64,000 nucleotides of DNA, taken from NCBI GenBank assembly GCA_050304135.1, contig JBNLDC010000028.1, forward strand, positions 1-64,000, in the 5' to 3' direction. This DNA comes from JAFGNB01 sp050304135. Lineage in GTDB: Bacteria > Fibrobacterota > Chitinivibrionia > Chitinivibrionales > Chitinispirillaceae. The translations under genes and the position numbers were made by a program. Of this stretch, positions 52,235-61,967 are shown in pieces (position 1 is the stretch's first letter; each line of letters begins with the position of its first letter). The notes under the pieces were generated by a model that was not told the origin of the DNA, did not search any database, and saw only the letters and a program-made list of their open reading frames with translations.

Positions 52235-54442
52235 GTGAACATAAAGCGATCAGTATCAGCGGTCCTCCTTGCACTTACGGGTGCTTGTGTGATGTTACTA
52301 CAGTGTGCCAATCCGGTTGATGAGCCTCCGTTGCGTTGGAGGTCAAATGTACAGGTTCCGATCACCAATGAAAAATTTCGCATCGGAGAAGAACTTGACA
52401 ACCTGTTTGACTTGGATAGCCTCGATATTCTCAATGTGGCGCTGAGAACCTATTACAATGATCCTTCGCAACTTCAGCCCGATACGATTCTGGGAGATAC
52501 GGTGGTTTTTTCCGCTTCCAAATCCGATTCCGCTGAGTTCGAGAGTCATGAGGAACCTTTTGAGGATAAACTTTATCATGTGACGCTTGGTGCGATTCCG
52601 GTTACCGGTGCTCCGGAAAAACGCGACACCATCCTGGTGCCTGCGGTGGCTGCATCATTCGATATTCCGTTCACGGTAACGCTCGACAGTGTGTATGCGA
52701 TTGATTTTTACGATACCGCCTCGAATACACTGGAAATTGACCTTGAAAACCGGGGAGGGGCGACGTTCACCTCACTGCGGATCGGAATCGCCGGAGTCGA
52801 TACGGCATCCGTGGGGACGTTAGGTCCCGGGGCGTCCGCAACCGCGTCACTTGATCTGGCGGGGAAATCGGTTACCCATACCGCATTGCTGCATATAGAC
52901 GGGGTTAGTGACGGTGCTACGGCGGATTCGCTGATATACTCCTTCTCGCTCAACGGGGTTAAGGCGTACAGGATGCGTGTGAATGACCGTCTGGTCAACT
53001 TTTCGGTGGAATTTACGAATTCTTACGAGCTCACTGATACTGTTGATATCGACTATATCGATATCGGCGATGGCTTTTTCAACTATAAATTCATGAATTA
53101 TACCGGATTCGATCTGTTTGTGGAGGGCATTCATGATCATTTATGGATTTCCTCGTTTGTCGAAACAAGGGGTATTACCAGGTACGAGCAGCTGGCAGCG
53201 ATCGACAGTGCTGATTCTGCAATAGGATTCTTCGGCCATATCACTCATGCCGCAAATCAGGCAAATGCTTATCAGGAACAGACTTATGGCCAGGAAAATC
53301 TTTCTTCTTGCCGTCTCTTTCCGGAGTGGGACGAGTCCATTAAAAAAAGCATTACCAAAGTAAGGTATATGGTCTCATCTGCAAAACCAACCGGTGATAC
53401 GGTAACGATATCCGCAGCTGATTCTCTGCTGTTTACTATTCAGGCGGTAAATTTCAAATTCAGGGAAATGCAAGGGGTACTTACCGAGGCGTATGAGCGA
53501 CAGAGTGATACACAGATGGTCGCGATTAATCTTCCGTGGAATGAGTCGAAGGACTCACTCAAAGGCAATTTTATTCTGCAGCAGGTCTGGGGTGACATTC
53601 TCATGTCGACCGGTATGCCGCCGCGGTCGTTTCTCGATTCATTGAGTATCGATTTCGTCGCCTTTGCACCGGAATCGACCTCTGTTCAGGATTCGATGTC
53701 AACAGTGCTTGAAAATGTAGGGCCCGATTCCTCATTTTTCAGGACTATAAACATCACCGATGTTGCCAATACTTTTTCCGATTCGGTGGCGATTGCAGTC
53801 AAGGTCTTTGTACCGAAGGGAACGAGGATGCGGATAGTCAATGATCTGGATATTCTGGATGAGGACTACAGCAAGTATCTCGGGAGGATGATCATTCACG
53901 TTGCCAACAGCTACCGGCTCAATGCGAAGCTTGACTGGGAGGTTAAGGACACGGTGAATATGGATCTCGGCAGCAGTCGCTTCCCGGTTCCCGAGGCGAT
54001 GCGGTTTCTGCATAAACTTGAAGACCGGAGTGCGGTATTCGAGATGTGGCTCACCAACAATTCCAATCTCAATTTGTCGCTCATGGCGCTGGTTGCACCG
54101 GATACCCTTATGGACACACTCGACTCACTCTCCATGAATGAGGTGTATGCGCTGCTCAAACATCCCACTGCCGCTGAGGGGCGCAAGTTCGTCAAACTCT
54201 TCGGTGATACGGGAGTCTCCATTCCGAAAAGGGATACTTCCTTTACGCAGCATAATGTCGTCGCACTGAATGATCAGCAGCTCGACATTATGGCTGGTGC
54301 TGATTCACTCGATTTCAGATGGTGGATTCAGTTCAGGAAGCAGGATCGTGACGCCTTGTCCGATACCGATTATGTCGATATGCGTTCACGACTCCGTGTT
54401 GACGGAATCAACACCACCGATTCATTACTTATCTGGGAATAA
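52235..54442 (+). CDS. Large outer-membrane-type lipoprotein of unknown function
   Basis: A 735-residue lipoprotein. It starts with GTG behind GGAGAGG, followed by a lipoprotein signal (MNIKRSVSAVLLALTG, then LLQC). The mature protein is rich in Asp, Ser and Thr with many beta-strand stretches, and it has no family I recognise. An in-frame extension of 39 codons upstream is low-complexity and rejected. It is 18 bp upstream of the OmpA gene, so the two are likely one envelope operon. Confidence 0.75.
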   Translation: MNIKRSVSAVLLALTGACVMLLQCANPVDEPPLRWRSNVQVPITNEKFRIGEELDNLFDLDSLDILNVALRTYYNDPSQLQPDTILGDTVVFSASKSDSAEFESHEEPFEDKLYHVTLGAIPVTGAPEKRDTILVPAVAASFDIPFTVTLDSVYAIDFYDTASNTLEIDLENRGGATFTSLRIGIAGVDTASVGTLGPGASATASLDLAGKSVTHTALLHIDGVSDGATADSLIYSFSLNGVKAYRMRVNDRLVNFSVEFTNSYELTDTVDIDYIDIGDGFFNYKFMNYTGFDLFVEGIHDHLWISSFVETRGITRYEQLAAIDSADSAIGFFGHITHAANQANAYQEQTYGQENLSSCRLFPEWDESIKKSITKVRYMVSSAKPTGDTVTISAADSLLFTIQAVNFKFREMQGVLTEAYERQSDTQMVAINLPWNESKDSLKGNFILQQVWGDILMSTGMPPRSFLDSLSIDFVAFAPESTSVQDSMSTVLENVGPDSSFFRTINITDVANTFSDSVAIAVKVFVPKGTRMRIVNDLDILDEDYSKYLGRMIIHVANSYRLNAKLDWEVKDTVNMDLGSSRFPVPEAMRFLHKLEDRSAVFEMWLTNNSNLNLSLMALVAPDTLMDTLDSLSMNEVYALLKHPTAAEGRKFVKLFGDTGVSIPKRDTSFTQHNVVALNDQQLDIMAGADSLDFRWWIQFRKQDRDALSDTDYVDMRSRLRVDGINTTDSLLIWE

Positions 54443-54460
54443 GGAGAGGTGATCACCATT

Positions 54461-56941
54461 ATGAAAAAAATAATTATCTGTTTACTGCTGCAGTTTATCC
54501 TGTTCGGAACGGTTCCGGCCGCCGTTGACCACAATCCACTCAACAACGGTGGTACGCTTACCCGCAACGCTCTGGGGCACAACGTGGAGGGAGCGTTACA
54601 CAATCCCGCACTGCTCGGGTTGGAACGTATTCCCAAGGGGGGACTGATGGTTCCGGGAACCATGATCGGGGTGGGAGCCTGGAGTGACAAGCTGGCACTT
54701 TCGCCGTTCAACAGGTACTTTACCGACAGTACCCGTGAGACCTCGGCACTTATCACTAAAATTCTTGACAAGAGCTTTAAGCTCAAAGGGTTGTCACCTG
54801 ATGAGGTGTCCGACCGGCTTACCGAAAAATTCAAAGGCGGAGTGACCAGTTACCTCGGGTATCGCCATTCTCTTCTGAATATGGGGTGGAACCGGATCGC
54901 CTTTGACGTAACCACCCATCTTGATGAGGAAGTTCATATCCCCGAGGGGCCGTTTCTTGCGATATTCTCTCGTGACAAAGGGCTGCTTGCCGGCAATACG
55001 CTTGATTTCAGCAATTTCAGGCAGGAGGCGGTGTGGGCAACCGATTTTACGGTCAGTTTCGGTCTGCCGGTAACCATTCCCGCGCTCCATGAGTTCTTCA
55101 AACTCGAGCAGGGTGCCGGAGGTATCGGAGTCAAATATGTGATGGGACACTCGGTACTTAAAGCGACAACGGAAAGCGGTCGCATCTATTTTGATGATGC
55201 CGGCAACGAGCTGAGCGTTGATGGTGAGGTGAAAATCCAGACTGCCGGGTTCGGGTTCCACGGTCCGTGGAGTGCTTCGGGAGATAATCTGTTCTCCTCG
55301 ATGTTCAACAGCGGACTTCCGGTTTCCGGACATGGTATCGGACTGGATCTCGGCGGTATCCTTTATGACGACAAGGGTACCCTGACGGTCAATTTCAACA
55401 ATATCGGTGTGTTGTTCTGGATGAAAAATGTGAAGGATGTGACCTACCGCATCAAAAAAGATGACCTTGACGCCTACGACATCATAACCGGAATCGAACG
55501 CGGTGACGAGAACGGCGAAGACCCGAATATCTACATATTCAACGGGAACAGAAATCAGGAAATTTCCGATGCGAGTGATTCACTCGAAGACGGCAACGGA
55601 TTCGTGACGTGGCTGCCGGCTGCACTGAATATCGGGTATTCCTACTCATGGGATTTCACAAGGTTGCCTAAACAGGGACTGCGGTTTCTGGCGGACTACG
55701 CACATGCTGCCGTCAATTATGAGCAGTCACTGGCGAGATCACCGGGACGCAGTTTCATTCCACGCCTCTCCTTTGGCGGTGAGGCCGGTGTGCTGCACGG
55801 CTATCTGCCGATCAGGCTGGGGTATGTCATTGGAGGTGCTGAAAAGTTCGCTTCGGCGGTTGGGGCCGGTATCAACCTGAAATATGTTTCGATCAATGCA
55901 TCGTACAAAGCGATCGGCCATCCGTTTTTCGTACCGCGCAGAGGTATGGAGGTTGCCGTCGGACTCTCCGTCAACTGGGGGATGACTTCCGATCAGGATG
56001 GTGACGGTATTCCGGACAAAACCGATATGTGCCGTTCGGTACCGGAGGACAAGGATGGTTTTGACGACGAGGACGGGTGTCCCGATTACGATAATGACAA
56101 AGACGGCATTCCCGATACACTCGACAAGTGTCCGCTGGTGCCGGAGGATCTGGATGGGTTCGAGGACAAAGACGGCTGTCCCGATTACGACAACGACCGG
56201 GATGAGGTGCCCGATACGCTCGACAAGTGTCCGATGGAGCCTGAGGATCGTGATAATTTTGACGATGCCGACGGGTGTCCCGATTTTGACAACGACGCCG
56301 ACAATGTGCCGGATTCAGTCGACAAATGTCCCAACAGCCCCGAGGATATCGATTTGTTCGAAGATGTCGACGGCTGTCCCGATTTTGATAATGACAAGGA
56401 CGGCATTCCCGACACGCTCGACAACTGTATGAACGATCCGGAGGTGTTCAACGGTTACAAGGATGATGACGGGTGTCCCGATACCCTTATCCGTCCGTCG
56501 GAAAAGGAGACCAAGGCACTCAATACCAAACTCCAGGCGATCAATTTCAAGTCGGGAAGCGCGCAGTTGCTTGCTTCTTCGTATGCGGCACTTGATTACG
56601 TCGTTCAGTTCCTCAAGGATTTCGAGACCCTCAGGTACGAGATTCAGGGACATACCGACAGTCAGGGTTCCGATGATTACAACCTGATTCTTTCCGCCGC
56701 CCGTGCCGGAACCGTTCGTTCCTACCTGGTTTCGAAGGGTGTTCCGGAGGACCGGGTACTCGCTATCGGATATGGTGAAACCATGCCGGTTGCAGATAAT
56801 GCGACCGGCAGGGGACGTGCCAAAAACCGTCGAGTGGAATTCAAGATTGTCGAAACAAACGAAGAATACAGTAATCTCCGTGCACGTGAAGCTGAATTCA
56901 AGGTGAAAGTGCAGGAGGCGAAAATCAAGGGAGCACGTTAG
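54461..56941 (+). CDS. OmpA-family protein with thrombospondin-3-like calcium repeats
   Basis: An 826-residue outer-membrane protein. Signal peptide (MKKIIICLLLQFILFGTVPA), then about 490 residues of beta-strand-rich barrel-like domain, then about five DXDXDGXXD-type repeats (residues about 510-675), then an OmpA C-terminal peptidoglycan-binding domain with LRYEIQGHTDSQGSDDYNL and AKNRRVEF. The repeats are those of bacterial TSP3-like calcium-binding spacers. It could take the role of Pal, which is missing from the tol operon, though that is inference. An upstream GTG (54449) lies within the ribosome site and is rejected. Confidence 0.88.
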   Translation: MKKIIICLLLQFILFGTVPAAVDHNPLNNGGTLTRNALGHNVEGALHNPALLGLERIPKGGLMVPGTMIGVGAWSDKLALSPFNRYFTDSTRETSALITKILDKSFKLKGLSPDEVSDRLTEKFKGGVTSYLGYRHSLLNMGWNRIAFDVTTHLDEEVHIPEGPFLAIFSRDKGLLAGNTLDFSNFRQEAVWATDFTVSFGLPVTIPALHEFFKLEQGAGGIGVKYVMGHSVLKATTESGRIYFDDAGNELSVDGEVKIQTAGFGFHGPWSASGDNLFSSMFNSGLPVSGHGIGLDLGGILYDDKGTLTVNFNNIGVLFWMKNVKDVTYRIKKDDLDAYDIITGIERGDENGEDPNIYIFNGNRNQEISDASDSLEDGNGFVTWLPAALNIGYSYSWDFTRLPKQGLRFLADYAHAAVNYEQSLARSPGRSFIPRLSFGGEAGVLHGYLPIRLGYVIGGAEKFASAVGAGINLKYVSINASYKAIGHPFFVPRRGMEVAVGLSVNWGMTSDQDGDGIPDKTDMCRSVPEDKDGFDDEDGCPDYDNDKDGIPDTLDKCPLVPEDLDGFEDKDGCPDYDNDRDEVPDTLDKCPMEPEDRDNFDDADGCPDFDNDADNVPDSVDKCPNSPEDIDLFEDVDGCPDFDNDKDGIPDTLDNCMNDPEVFNGYKDDDGCPDTLIRPSEKETKALNTKLQAINFKSGSAQLLASSYAALDYVVQFLKDFETLRYEIQGHTDSQGSDDYNLILSAARAGTVRSYLVSKGVPEDRVLAIGYGETMPVADNATGRGRAKNRRVEFKIVETNEEYSNLRAREAEFKVKVQEAKIKGAR
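55996..56480 (+). repeat. Tandem repeat of about 108 bp inside the OmpA gene
   Basis: Five degenerate units of about 36 codons encode DNDKDGIPDTLDKCP and relatives, each with a Cys pair and acidic calcium-binding positions. Sequence divergence among units is modest, so copy number may vary between strains. Confidence 0.8.
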
Positions 56942-56996
56942 TCAACAACGTTTACCGCCGTATCATAAGGGTGCGGCGTATTTCTGGTGTAAATGA

Positions 56997-57025
56997 GAAA
57001 GCGCACGCAAGTGCGCTTTCTTTTT
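56997..57025 (+). terminator. Terminator after the OmpA gene
   Basis: GAAAGCGCAC and GTGCGCTTTC form a perfect 10-bp stem with a GCAA loop, followed by TTTTT. Confidence 0.93.
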
Positions 57026-57100
57026 AACCATTTCGATTGTTGTCCGGAATTACTTAAAACTAACGTGGTTTACAGGGAAAGAACAAAAAAACGGAGCAGT

Positions 57101-58072
57101 TTACTGTTCCTGTCCGGGTAGATCCTTCAGGGTATCCAGCCACCAGGAATAAAGATCGTCCAGTGTCTGCTCAAAGGGAATCCCGGGCAGCCAACCGGTT
57201 GCCTCGGTCAATTTCTGATGGCTCCCGATAATTCGTTTATTGGATTGATGTTTCCGCTTCTTTTCATCCAGGTATCGAACAGATACGGTAACGGTTGCCT
57301 TGCTGCAGAGATAGTCGAGTATCCAGTTGAGACTGATGCCGGATCCGCTGCAGACATTGTACACCTCGCCCGGAGAACCATTTTCCATAATCGCGACATA
57401 GGCATTTACCACATCGCGCACGTCGCTGAAGTCGATGGTAACGCCGATATCACCAACGGTTAGTTCGGGTTCAGCTCGGCCGAGCGAAATAAGTGCAATC
57501 TGGCGAGCCCAGTCGGAGCAGACGAAGTTGTGGGACTGCCCGGGACCGGTGTGATTGAATGAACGGGTGCAGCGGACATCGAGGCCGTACTGACGGTGGT
57601 ACTGTACGCCAAGGAGCTCTCCGGCGAATTTGGTGATACCGTAGAAGTTGGTGGGGTATGGCCGGGCGCTCTCCCGGATTCCGTCGGAATTAATGGCACC
57701 GTTATACTCTTTGGATGACCCTATCAGTACTATTCTGGATCGGGGAACACTGTTTTTTGCCGCGTCGAGAAGCGACAGCGTACCGGAAATATTGCTGTCA
57801 ATCGACCGTTTAGGAGAACGGTCCGCATCGGGAAGGTAGCTCATTCCCGCAAGATGGTAAATGGTGTCCGGTTGTATGGCTCCAATGGCATCGGCAACCG
57901 CATGCTCATCGGTGATGTCTATCCGGCGGTAGGTACAACGCTCCGGATACCGGGCTGCCGGTTGAAGGTCCAGTCCGTGTACTTCGCAGCCTCGTTGCTG
58001 CAGGGTTGCGGACAACCACCCGCCAACAAAACCGTTGGCCCCGGTAATCAGCGCTTTTTGTCTGGATGTCAT
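57101..58072 (-). CDS. GDP-sugar NAD(P)-dependent epimerase/reductase, Rmd-like
   Basis: A 323-residue extended short-chain dehydrogenase. The Rossmann fingerprint is ITGANGFVGGWL, and the catalytic YXXXK appears in NFYGITKFAGE with Ser in IGSSKEYN. The CTRSFNHTGPGQ segment is typical of the GDP-4-keto-6-deoxymannose reductase (Rmd) and GDP-mannose 4,6-dehydratase group. The product would be a GDP-6-deoxysugar for a surface glycan. It runs on the minus strand 225 bp after the GT9 gene. Confidence 0.85.
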   Translation of the reverse strand: MTSRQKALITGANGFVGGWLSATLQQRGCEVHGLDLQPAARYPERCTYRRIDITDEHAVADAIGAIQPDTIYHLAGMSYLPDADRSPKRSIDSNISGTLSLLDAAKNSVPRSRIVLIGSSKEYNGAINSDGIRESARPYPTNFYGITKFAGELLGVQYHRQYGLDVRCTRSFNHTGPGQSHNFVCSDWARQIALISLGRAEPELTVGDIGVTIDFSDVRDVVNAYVAIMENGSPGEVYNVCSGSGISLNWILDYLCSKATVTVSVRYLDEKKRKHQSNKRIIGSHQKLTEATGWLPGIPFEQTLDDLYSWWLDTLKDLPGQEQ

Positions 58073-58297
58073 AGAATCGTTATATCGCTGTGGAAAAATT
58101 GGATAGCAGGATCATATAAGGTAAAGATACATAGTTTCTCTTTAGAATTGAATAAGTTCGGACATTGAACGGAGTCAAAATGCCGGAAATTGAACGGATG
58201 CACATTCCAGGAGGCTTTGATTTCGCTTACTACCATTACCTGCTTCCTGAGTGACGAATGTGGGGATAAACCAATTGCCACCTCGTTGTGATGATTA

Positions 58298-59245
58298 TCA
58301 GCTACGACGGAGTGACTGCAGCATGTCTACCACTTCGGTGGGGGTTATACCGGTTATACACTCCCGGTTGCAGTCGGCGGTTTCAGGTGACTGGAGGTGG
58401 CAGGGGAAACAGTCGCGTGATGGTGGATGGTGGATGACCCTGATTGTTCCGGAGCCTCGCGGTACCCATACCGAGGGATCTGAAGGTCCGAACAGCGCGA
58501 CGACATCAGTACCTGCTGCCGCTGCAAGGTGTGTGATACCACTGTCGTTACCGAGGTAAGCGGTGGCGTTGGTGAGCAGGCGCACACATTCCTTAAGCGG
58601 GAGATCATGGTGGTGCCCATCGGTAGCGGGATAGAGACTCTCCTTTTCCGCAGGTCCGGAAAGCCAGACAATTCGATACCCGTCCTGCCGCATCATGGCG
58701 GCAACCTCTAAAAAGTGGTCGAAAATCCAGTTTTTTCGCACTGAACCACTCCCCGGATGAATTACCATGTACGGGGCCGGGTTGATTTTTTTGGACGATG
58801 AACGTTGCGGCGTAGTGGTAAAAAGTACCGGAAACGGAGGGGACGTTATAGCGGTCGAATCAGAAAAAAGTTCGAGGTGATAGTCGACTGCATGCTGACC
58901 TGATGGTGGCAGTGGTTTCTGATGGAAGAGGGTCCCTCGAAAAAAACGGTGTGCCGAGAGGGTGATCGGTGCATCCGTATCGGCAAAGAGCAGTACCGTG
59001 TCAAACTGTTTCCAGAAGGATTCGGCAGGCAATGTCGGCCGGTTTTCCAGAAACAGAAACCGGTAACGACTGCTGTCCGCCTCCAAAACGGTATCCACAT
59101 ACCCGGAATTAAGGGCGAGGTTACCGTGTGCTGATTTTCCAAGCAGAGTTACGGAACCAGGGAAGAGCTGTCGGCATTTTGCAAATGCCGGCAGTGTGGT
59201 TATGAAATCACCCAGTGCGCCGTAGTGGTAGATCAGCGTATGCAT
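58298..59245 (-). CDS. Family 9 glycosyltransferase (heptosyltransferase-like)
   Basis: A 315-residue GT-B enzyme that would add a sugar to a lipopolysaccharide core. It starts YHYGALGDFITTLPAF. The GT9 signatures MVIHPGSGSVRKNW and YLGNDSGITHLAAAAGTDVVALFGPSDP lie in the C-terminal half. The acceptor is unknown; its neighbours suggest an envelope glycan. It starts 27 bp after the unknown 676-residue gene. Confidence 0.9.
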   Translation of the reverse strand: MHTLIYHYGALGDFITTLPAFAKCRQLFPGSVTLLGKSAHGNLALNSGYVDTVLEADSSRYRFLFLENRPTLPAESFWKQFDTVLLFADTDAPITLSAHRFFRGTLFHQKPLPPSGQHAVDYHLELFSDSTAITSPPFPVLFTTTPQRSSSKKINPAPYMVIHPGSGSVRKNWIFDHFLEVAAMMRQDGYRIVWLSGPAEKESLYPATDGHHHDLPLKECVRLLTNATAYLGNDSGITHLAAAAGTDVVALFGPSDPSVWVPRGSGTIRVIHHPPSRDCFPCHLQSPETADCNRECITGITPTEVVDMLQSLRRS

Positions 59246-59272
59246 TGAGAATCGGACGGAGTACCTGTTTTG

Positions 59273-61303
59273 TCAACTCAGTCCGATGGTGGTTTTCCCG
59301 TCCATTATGACGAGGCCCTTGTAAAATTCACCTGCCGACCCTGCCGATTTGAACGGGCGGGGCCCTTTCCCGGCACCGATATAATAGCCCACCCGGTACA
59401 CCACTGTTCCCTCGACAGCGGACTGTGCCTCCACGTGGACCGCAAGCATATCCACCCGGCAGTTTTTCCAGTAGGGAGGGGCATTGCGTTCTCCGCCCGG
59501 AAGGTAATACAGCCCTTTGGTTCTACCCCAGATGAACTGAAACACCAGATGGTTCTCGATGCTTGCCCAGAAGGAGGGGCAGTTGATCTCCCGGTATTTC
59601 CGCTGGAAAGAGCTGATCGATTCTCTGAGAGAACCGCTGTAAAAGTCAAGCTTGTACCCGGTCCAGTGATCATTGACCAGATAGATCGGCGAGAGGTACT
59701 GCTCGTTGACGGTGAGTTTGCAGTCTGCGGTGATGGTATCAAAAACAACGAGTCCTTCCTCACCCCAGGTGAGTACCCGGATGTCGCGATGGAGCAGCTG
59801 CCTGTTGTCGGCATCACTGTATATGATTCTTCCGCTCGAGTCGAAACCGTCGCGCTGAAAGTGGTCGTGATGAAAAGCGACGTTCCACTGTTTGATAGGA
59901 ATGGAAACCGATGGAATACCGAGAAGCGATGCCCGGAACGGAGCGACGAGCTCCACCTGATTATGCGCGCAGAAGCCGATCAGCGGATGACTGCCGATTG
60001 CTTTCCAGGCAATACTGCGGGTACTGCGGACATTGCGCCGGTAACAGATCTCCACAAACGGGTAATTGTGCCGCGTGTCGATTGCGTTCTCGATCTGCCC
60101 GGCGGTATAGGTACGGTGTTCCCGGGAAAAGGGGAGGCAGGCAAGCAGCGCAAGTTCGAAACCGACCTGACTCTGGAACAGCAGTTCCCATCCCTGGTGG
60201 TGCTGCTCGAAACCGAATACCCACGGACCCTGCTGCTCAAGGTCGGTCAGCAGGCAGGTATCCATCCATCCGAGGAGTTTGCCGGTCATATGCATCGCCC
60301 GCGGATCGTTATGCCAGATACCCCATGCGAGTGCGAGTGGCCGGGGAACAAACATCGGCATATCATGGCCGCCGGGGGTGTAGATAAGCCCGTTCGGCAG
60401 GCAGAAGCGAAGCAGTATGTCAAAGGTGCGCTGATGGTTTTTACGCGCAAGAAAGCCGGGAATAGGGCGATCATGCATAACGTATGCCGCCATGGCCAGA
60501 ACAATCCAGGTTCCGTAAGCGAGCACTTCCGGATGAAAAAATCCGTGATTTTCGGCTGTCATGTCGGGAAAGAGATTCTGGGTTGAGACCACCTGCGCCA
60601 CGGAACTCGAGAAATACTCCGAGTGATCCGTTTTGTCGTGAATGTTCGATGCGATGTTGAGTGCCCAGGTCTGCAGCGCCTGTTCCCATTTGTCGTGGTT
60701 GGCATGGTCGGGATTTGCGCAGAGAGCCCAGGCGAGCAGCATGAAATCCTGCGCGTTTTCCTCCACTTTGGTATCGGTGTGACATCCCGATGGCGGTGGA
60801 AGATCTATGAACCGGTCGGCTTCGAAGGCCAGTATCGCCTTGATACGGTCGGTGGTATCTTTTTTCAGGTGATCCCCGGCGAAAAGCGAGATGATCCCGA
60901 GCTGTACCGCCCAGAAACTGCTCCGCCAGTTTTCACCCCAGCGTTTGCGGTTGAGAAATGTTTCAACGTCAAGTGTCCCCGTGAGGTGGGTCGCGCATGC
61001 CCAGTCGACACCTTTGCGGATTTTTTCGATGAGATCCTCGCGGTTCTGCAGCGCTCCGATCATCTCCTCCTGCTCCAGGTGGAGAAAACTGGCAAGTATG
61101 GTGATGATATTCAGATGCGGCTTAAGCACATATTCAATAACCGGGGACGATGCACCCACGGTACGCATGTTGTACATTGACGGATCGGTTGAGCCGAACA
61201 GTCCGTCGTCCTCCATGTTCCAGGATTTGAGATAATAGGGAATACTGCGCGAAAGCAGTCGAAGTATTTTCTGCGGTTCGATTTTTTCGGTAAAATGGAG
61301 CAT
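59273..61303 (-). CDS. Large protein resembling polysaccharide-degrading enzymes, unknown
   Basis: A 676-residue protein without a clear signal peptide. The first 450 residues are helical, with FLNRKRWGENWRSSFWAVQLG and VLAYGTWIVLAMAAYVMH, like an (alpha/alpha) toroid. The remainder is beta-rich, with FVEICYRRNVRSTRSIAWK and VLTWGEEGLVVFDTITADC. This overall plan recalls heparinase II/III or other polysaccharide lyases, but I cannot show catalytic residues. The ATG at 61303 is preferred over an upstream 54-codon extension without a ribosome site. It clusters with GT9 and the Rmd-like gene. Confidence 0.6.
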   Translation of the reverse strand: MLHFTEKIEPQKILRLLSRSIPYYLKSWNMEDDGLFGSTDPSMYNMRTVGASSPVIEYVLKPHLNIITILASFLHLEQEEMIGALQNREDLIEKIRKGVDWACATHLTGTLDVETFLNRKRWGENWRSSFWAVQLGIISLFAGDHLKKDTTDRIKAILAFEADRFIDLPPPSGCHTDTKVEENAQDFMLLAWALCANPDHANHDKWEQALQTWALNIASNIHDKTDHSEYFSSSVAQVVSTQNLFPDMTAENHGFFHPEVLAYGTWIVLAMAAYVMHDRPIPGFLARKNHQRTFDILLRFCLPNGLIYTPGGHDMPMFVPRPLALAWGIWHNDPRAMHMTGKLLGWMDTCLLTDLEQQGPWVFGFEQHHQGWELLFQSQVGFELALLACLPFSREHRTYTAGQIENAIDTRHNYPFVEICYRRNVRSTRSIAWKAIGSHPLIGFCAHNQVELVAPFRASLLGIPSVSIPIKQWNVAFHHDHFQRDGFDSSGRIIYSDADNRQLLHRDIRVLTWGEEGLVVFDTITADCKLTVNEQYLSPIYLVNDHWTGYKLDFYSGSLRESISSFQRKYREINCPSFWASIENHLVFQFIWGRTKGLYYLPGGERNAPPYWKNCRVDMLAVHVEAQSAVEGTVVYRVGYYIGAGKGPRPFKSAGSAGEFYKGLVIMDGKTTIGLS

Positions 61304-61404
61304 GGTTTCCGAATCCCCGACGGTTGGTTTGTATTTTGACAGAAAGAAAAGGGAACGTGCTGTACTGTACCGGGTCGGCTGATGCCGACCGACGGTTATC
61401 CGTA

Positions 61405-61629
61405 TCAGGTCCGCTTGTCCATTGTGTAAATGTGCACTGCACTGTTCGAGTCGGCAAGACGGCATTTTCTGGCAAATTCACGGGCGGTATTTGAGTCGTA
61501 CAGAACAATGAAATCATCTCCGTAGAAACGGGGCAGACGGTCGCCTTTGAGCCAGTCGATATGAAGAGTTACCTGATCCCGCAGGAATGCGGTTTCGGGG
61601 CCGCTGTAGCCGATTCCGAGGTACGCCAT
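61405..61629 (-). CDS. Small protein of unknown function
   Basis: A 74-residue protein (MAYLGIGYSGPETAFLRDQV...) with a good AGGAG ribosome site 10 bases upstream. It has no Cys pair or membrane segment I can use to assign it. It lies 101 bp before the 676-residue gene on the same strand, so it may be its upstream partner. The 338-base gap 61630-61967 beyond it holds nothing else recognisable. Confidence 0.55.
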   Translation of the reverse strand: MAYLGIGYSGPETAFLRDQVTLHIDWLKGDRLPRFYGDDFIVLYDSNTAREFARKCRLADSNSAVHIYTMDKRT

Positions 61630-61967
61630 TGGTTACGTGCTCCTGTATGACTTTCCGGAGGTAACGGGCAGTATACCTGTTTGGTTGTGTGTTTCATCCG
61701 ATGGTATGCAGGTATTCGGAGGTGCGTTACGTTCCTGACATTCTGCCGGAGGGCAGCGGGAAACATGGATACTTCCGAGGTGACATGCATGCGGCACACA
61801 ATAACCGGTAACCGCTTCGTGCCTGCCGGTAGGTTGTATGTCTACCGTGAATACCGATCGTTGCCGATCTCCTTTAAAAGTAATAAAAACAGGCGGATAT
61901 AAAAAGAGGAATGTACGAAAAATGAAAATTATTACCCAGTTGGAACCATTCCCGGCAAGGGGGGCGA

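Noticed and set aside
59270..60586. 438-codon plus-strand ORF antisense to the 676-residue gene
   Set aside because: It is a mirror of the minus-strand frame with no domain; the minus-strand protein has conserved-looking structure.
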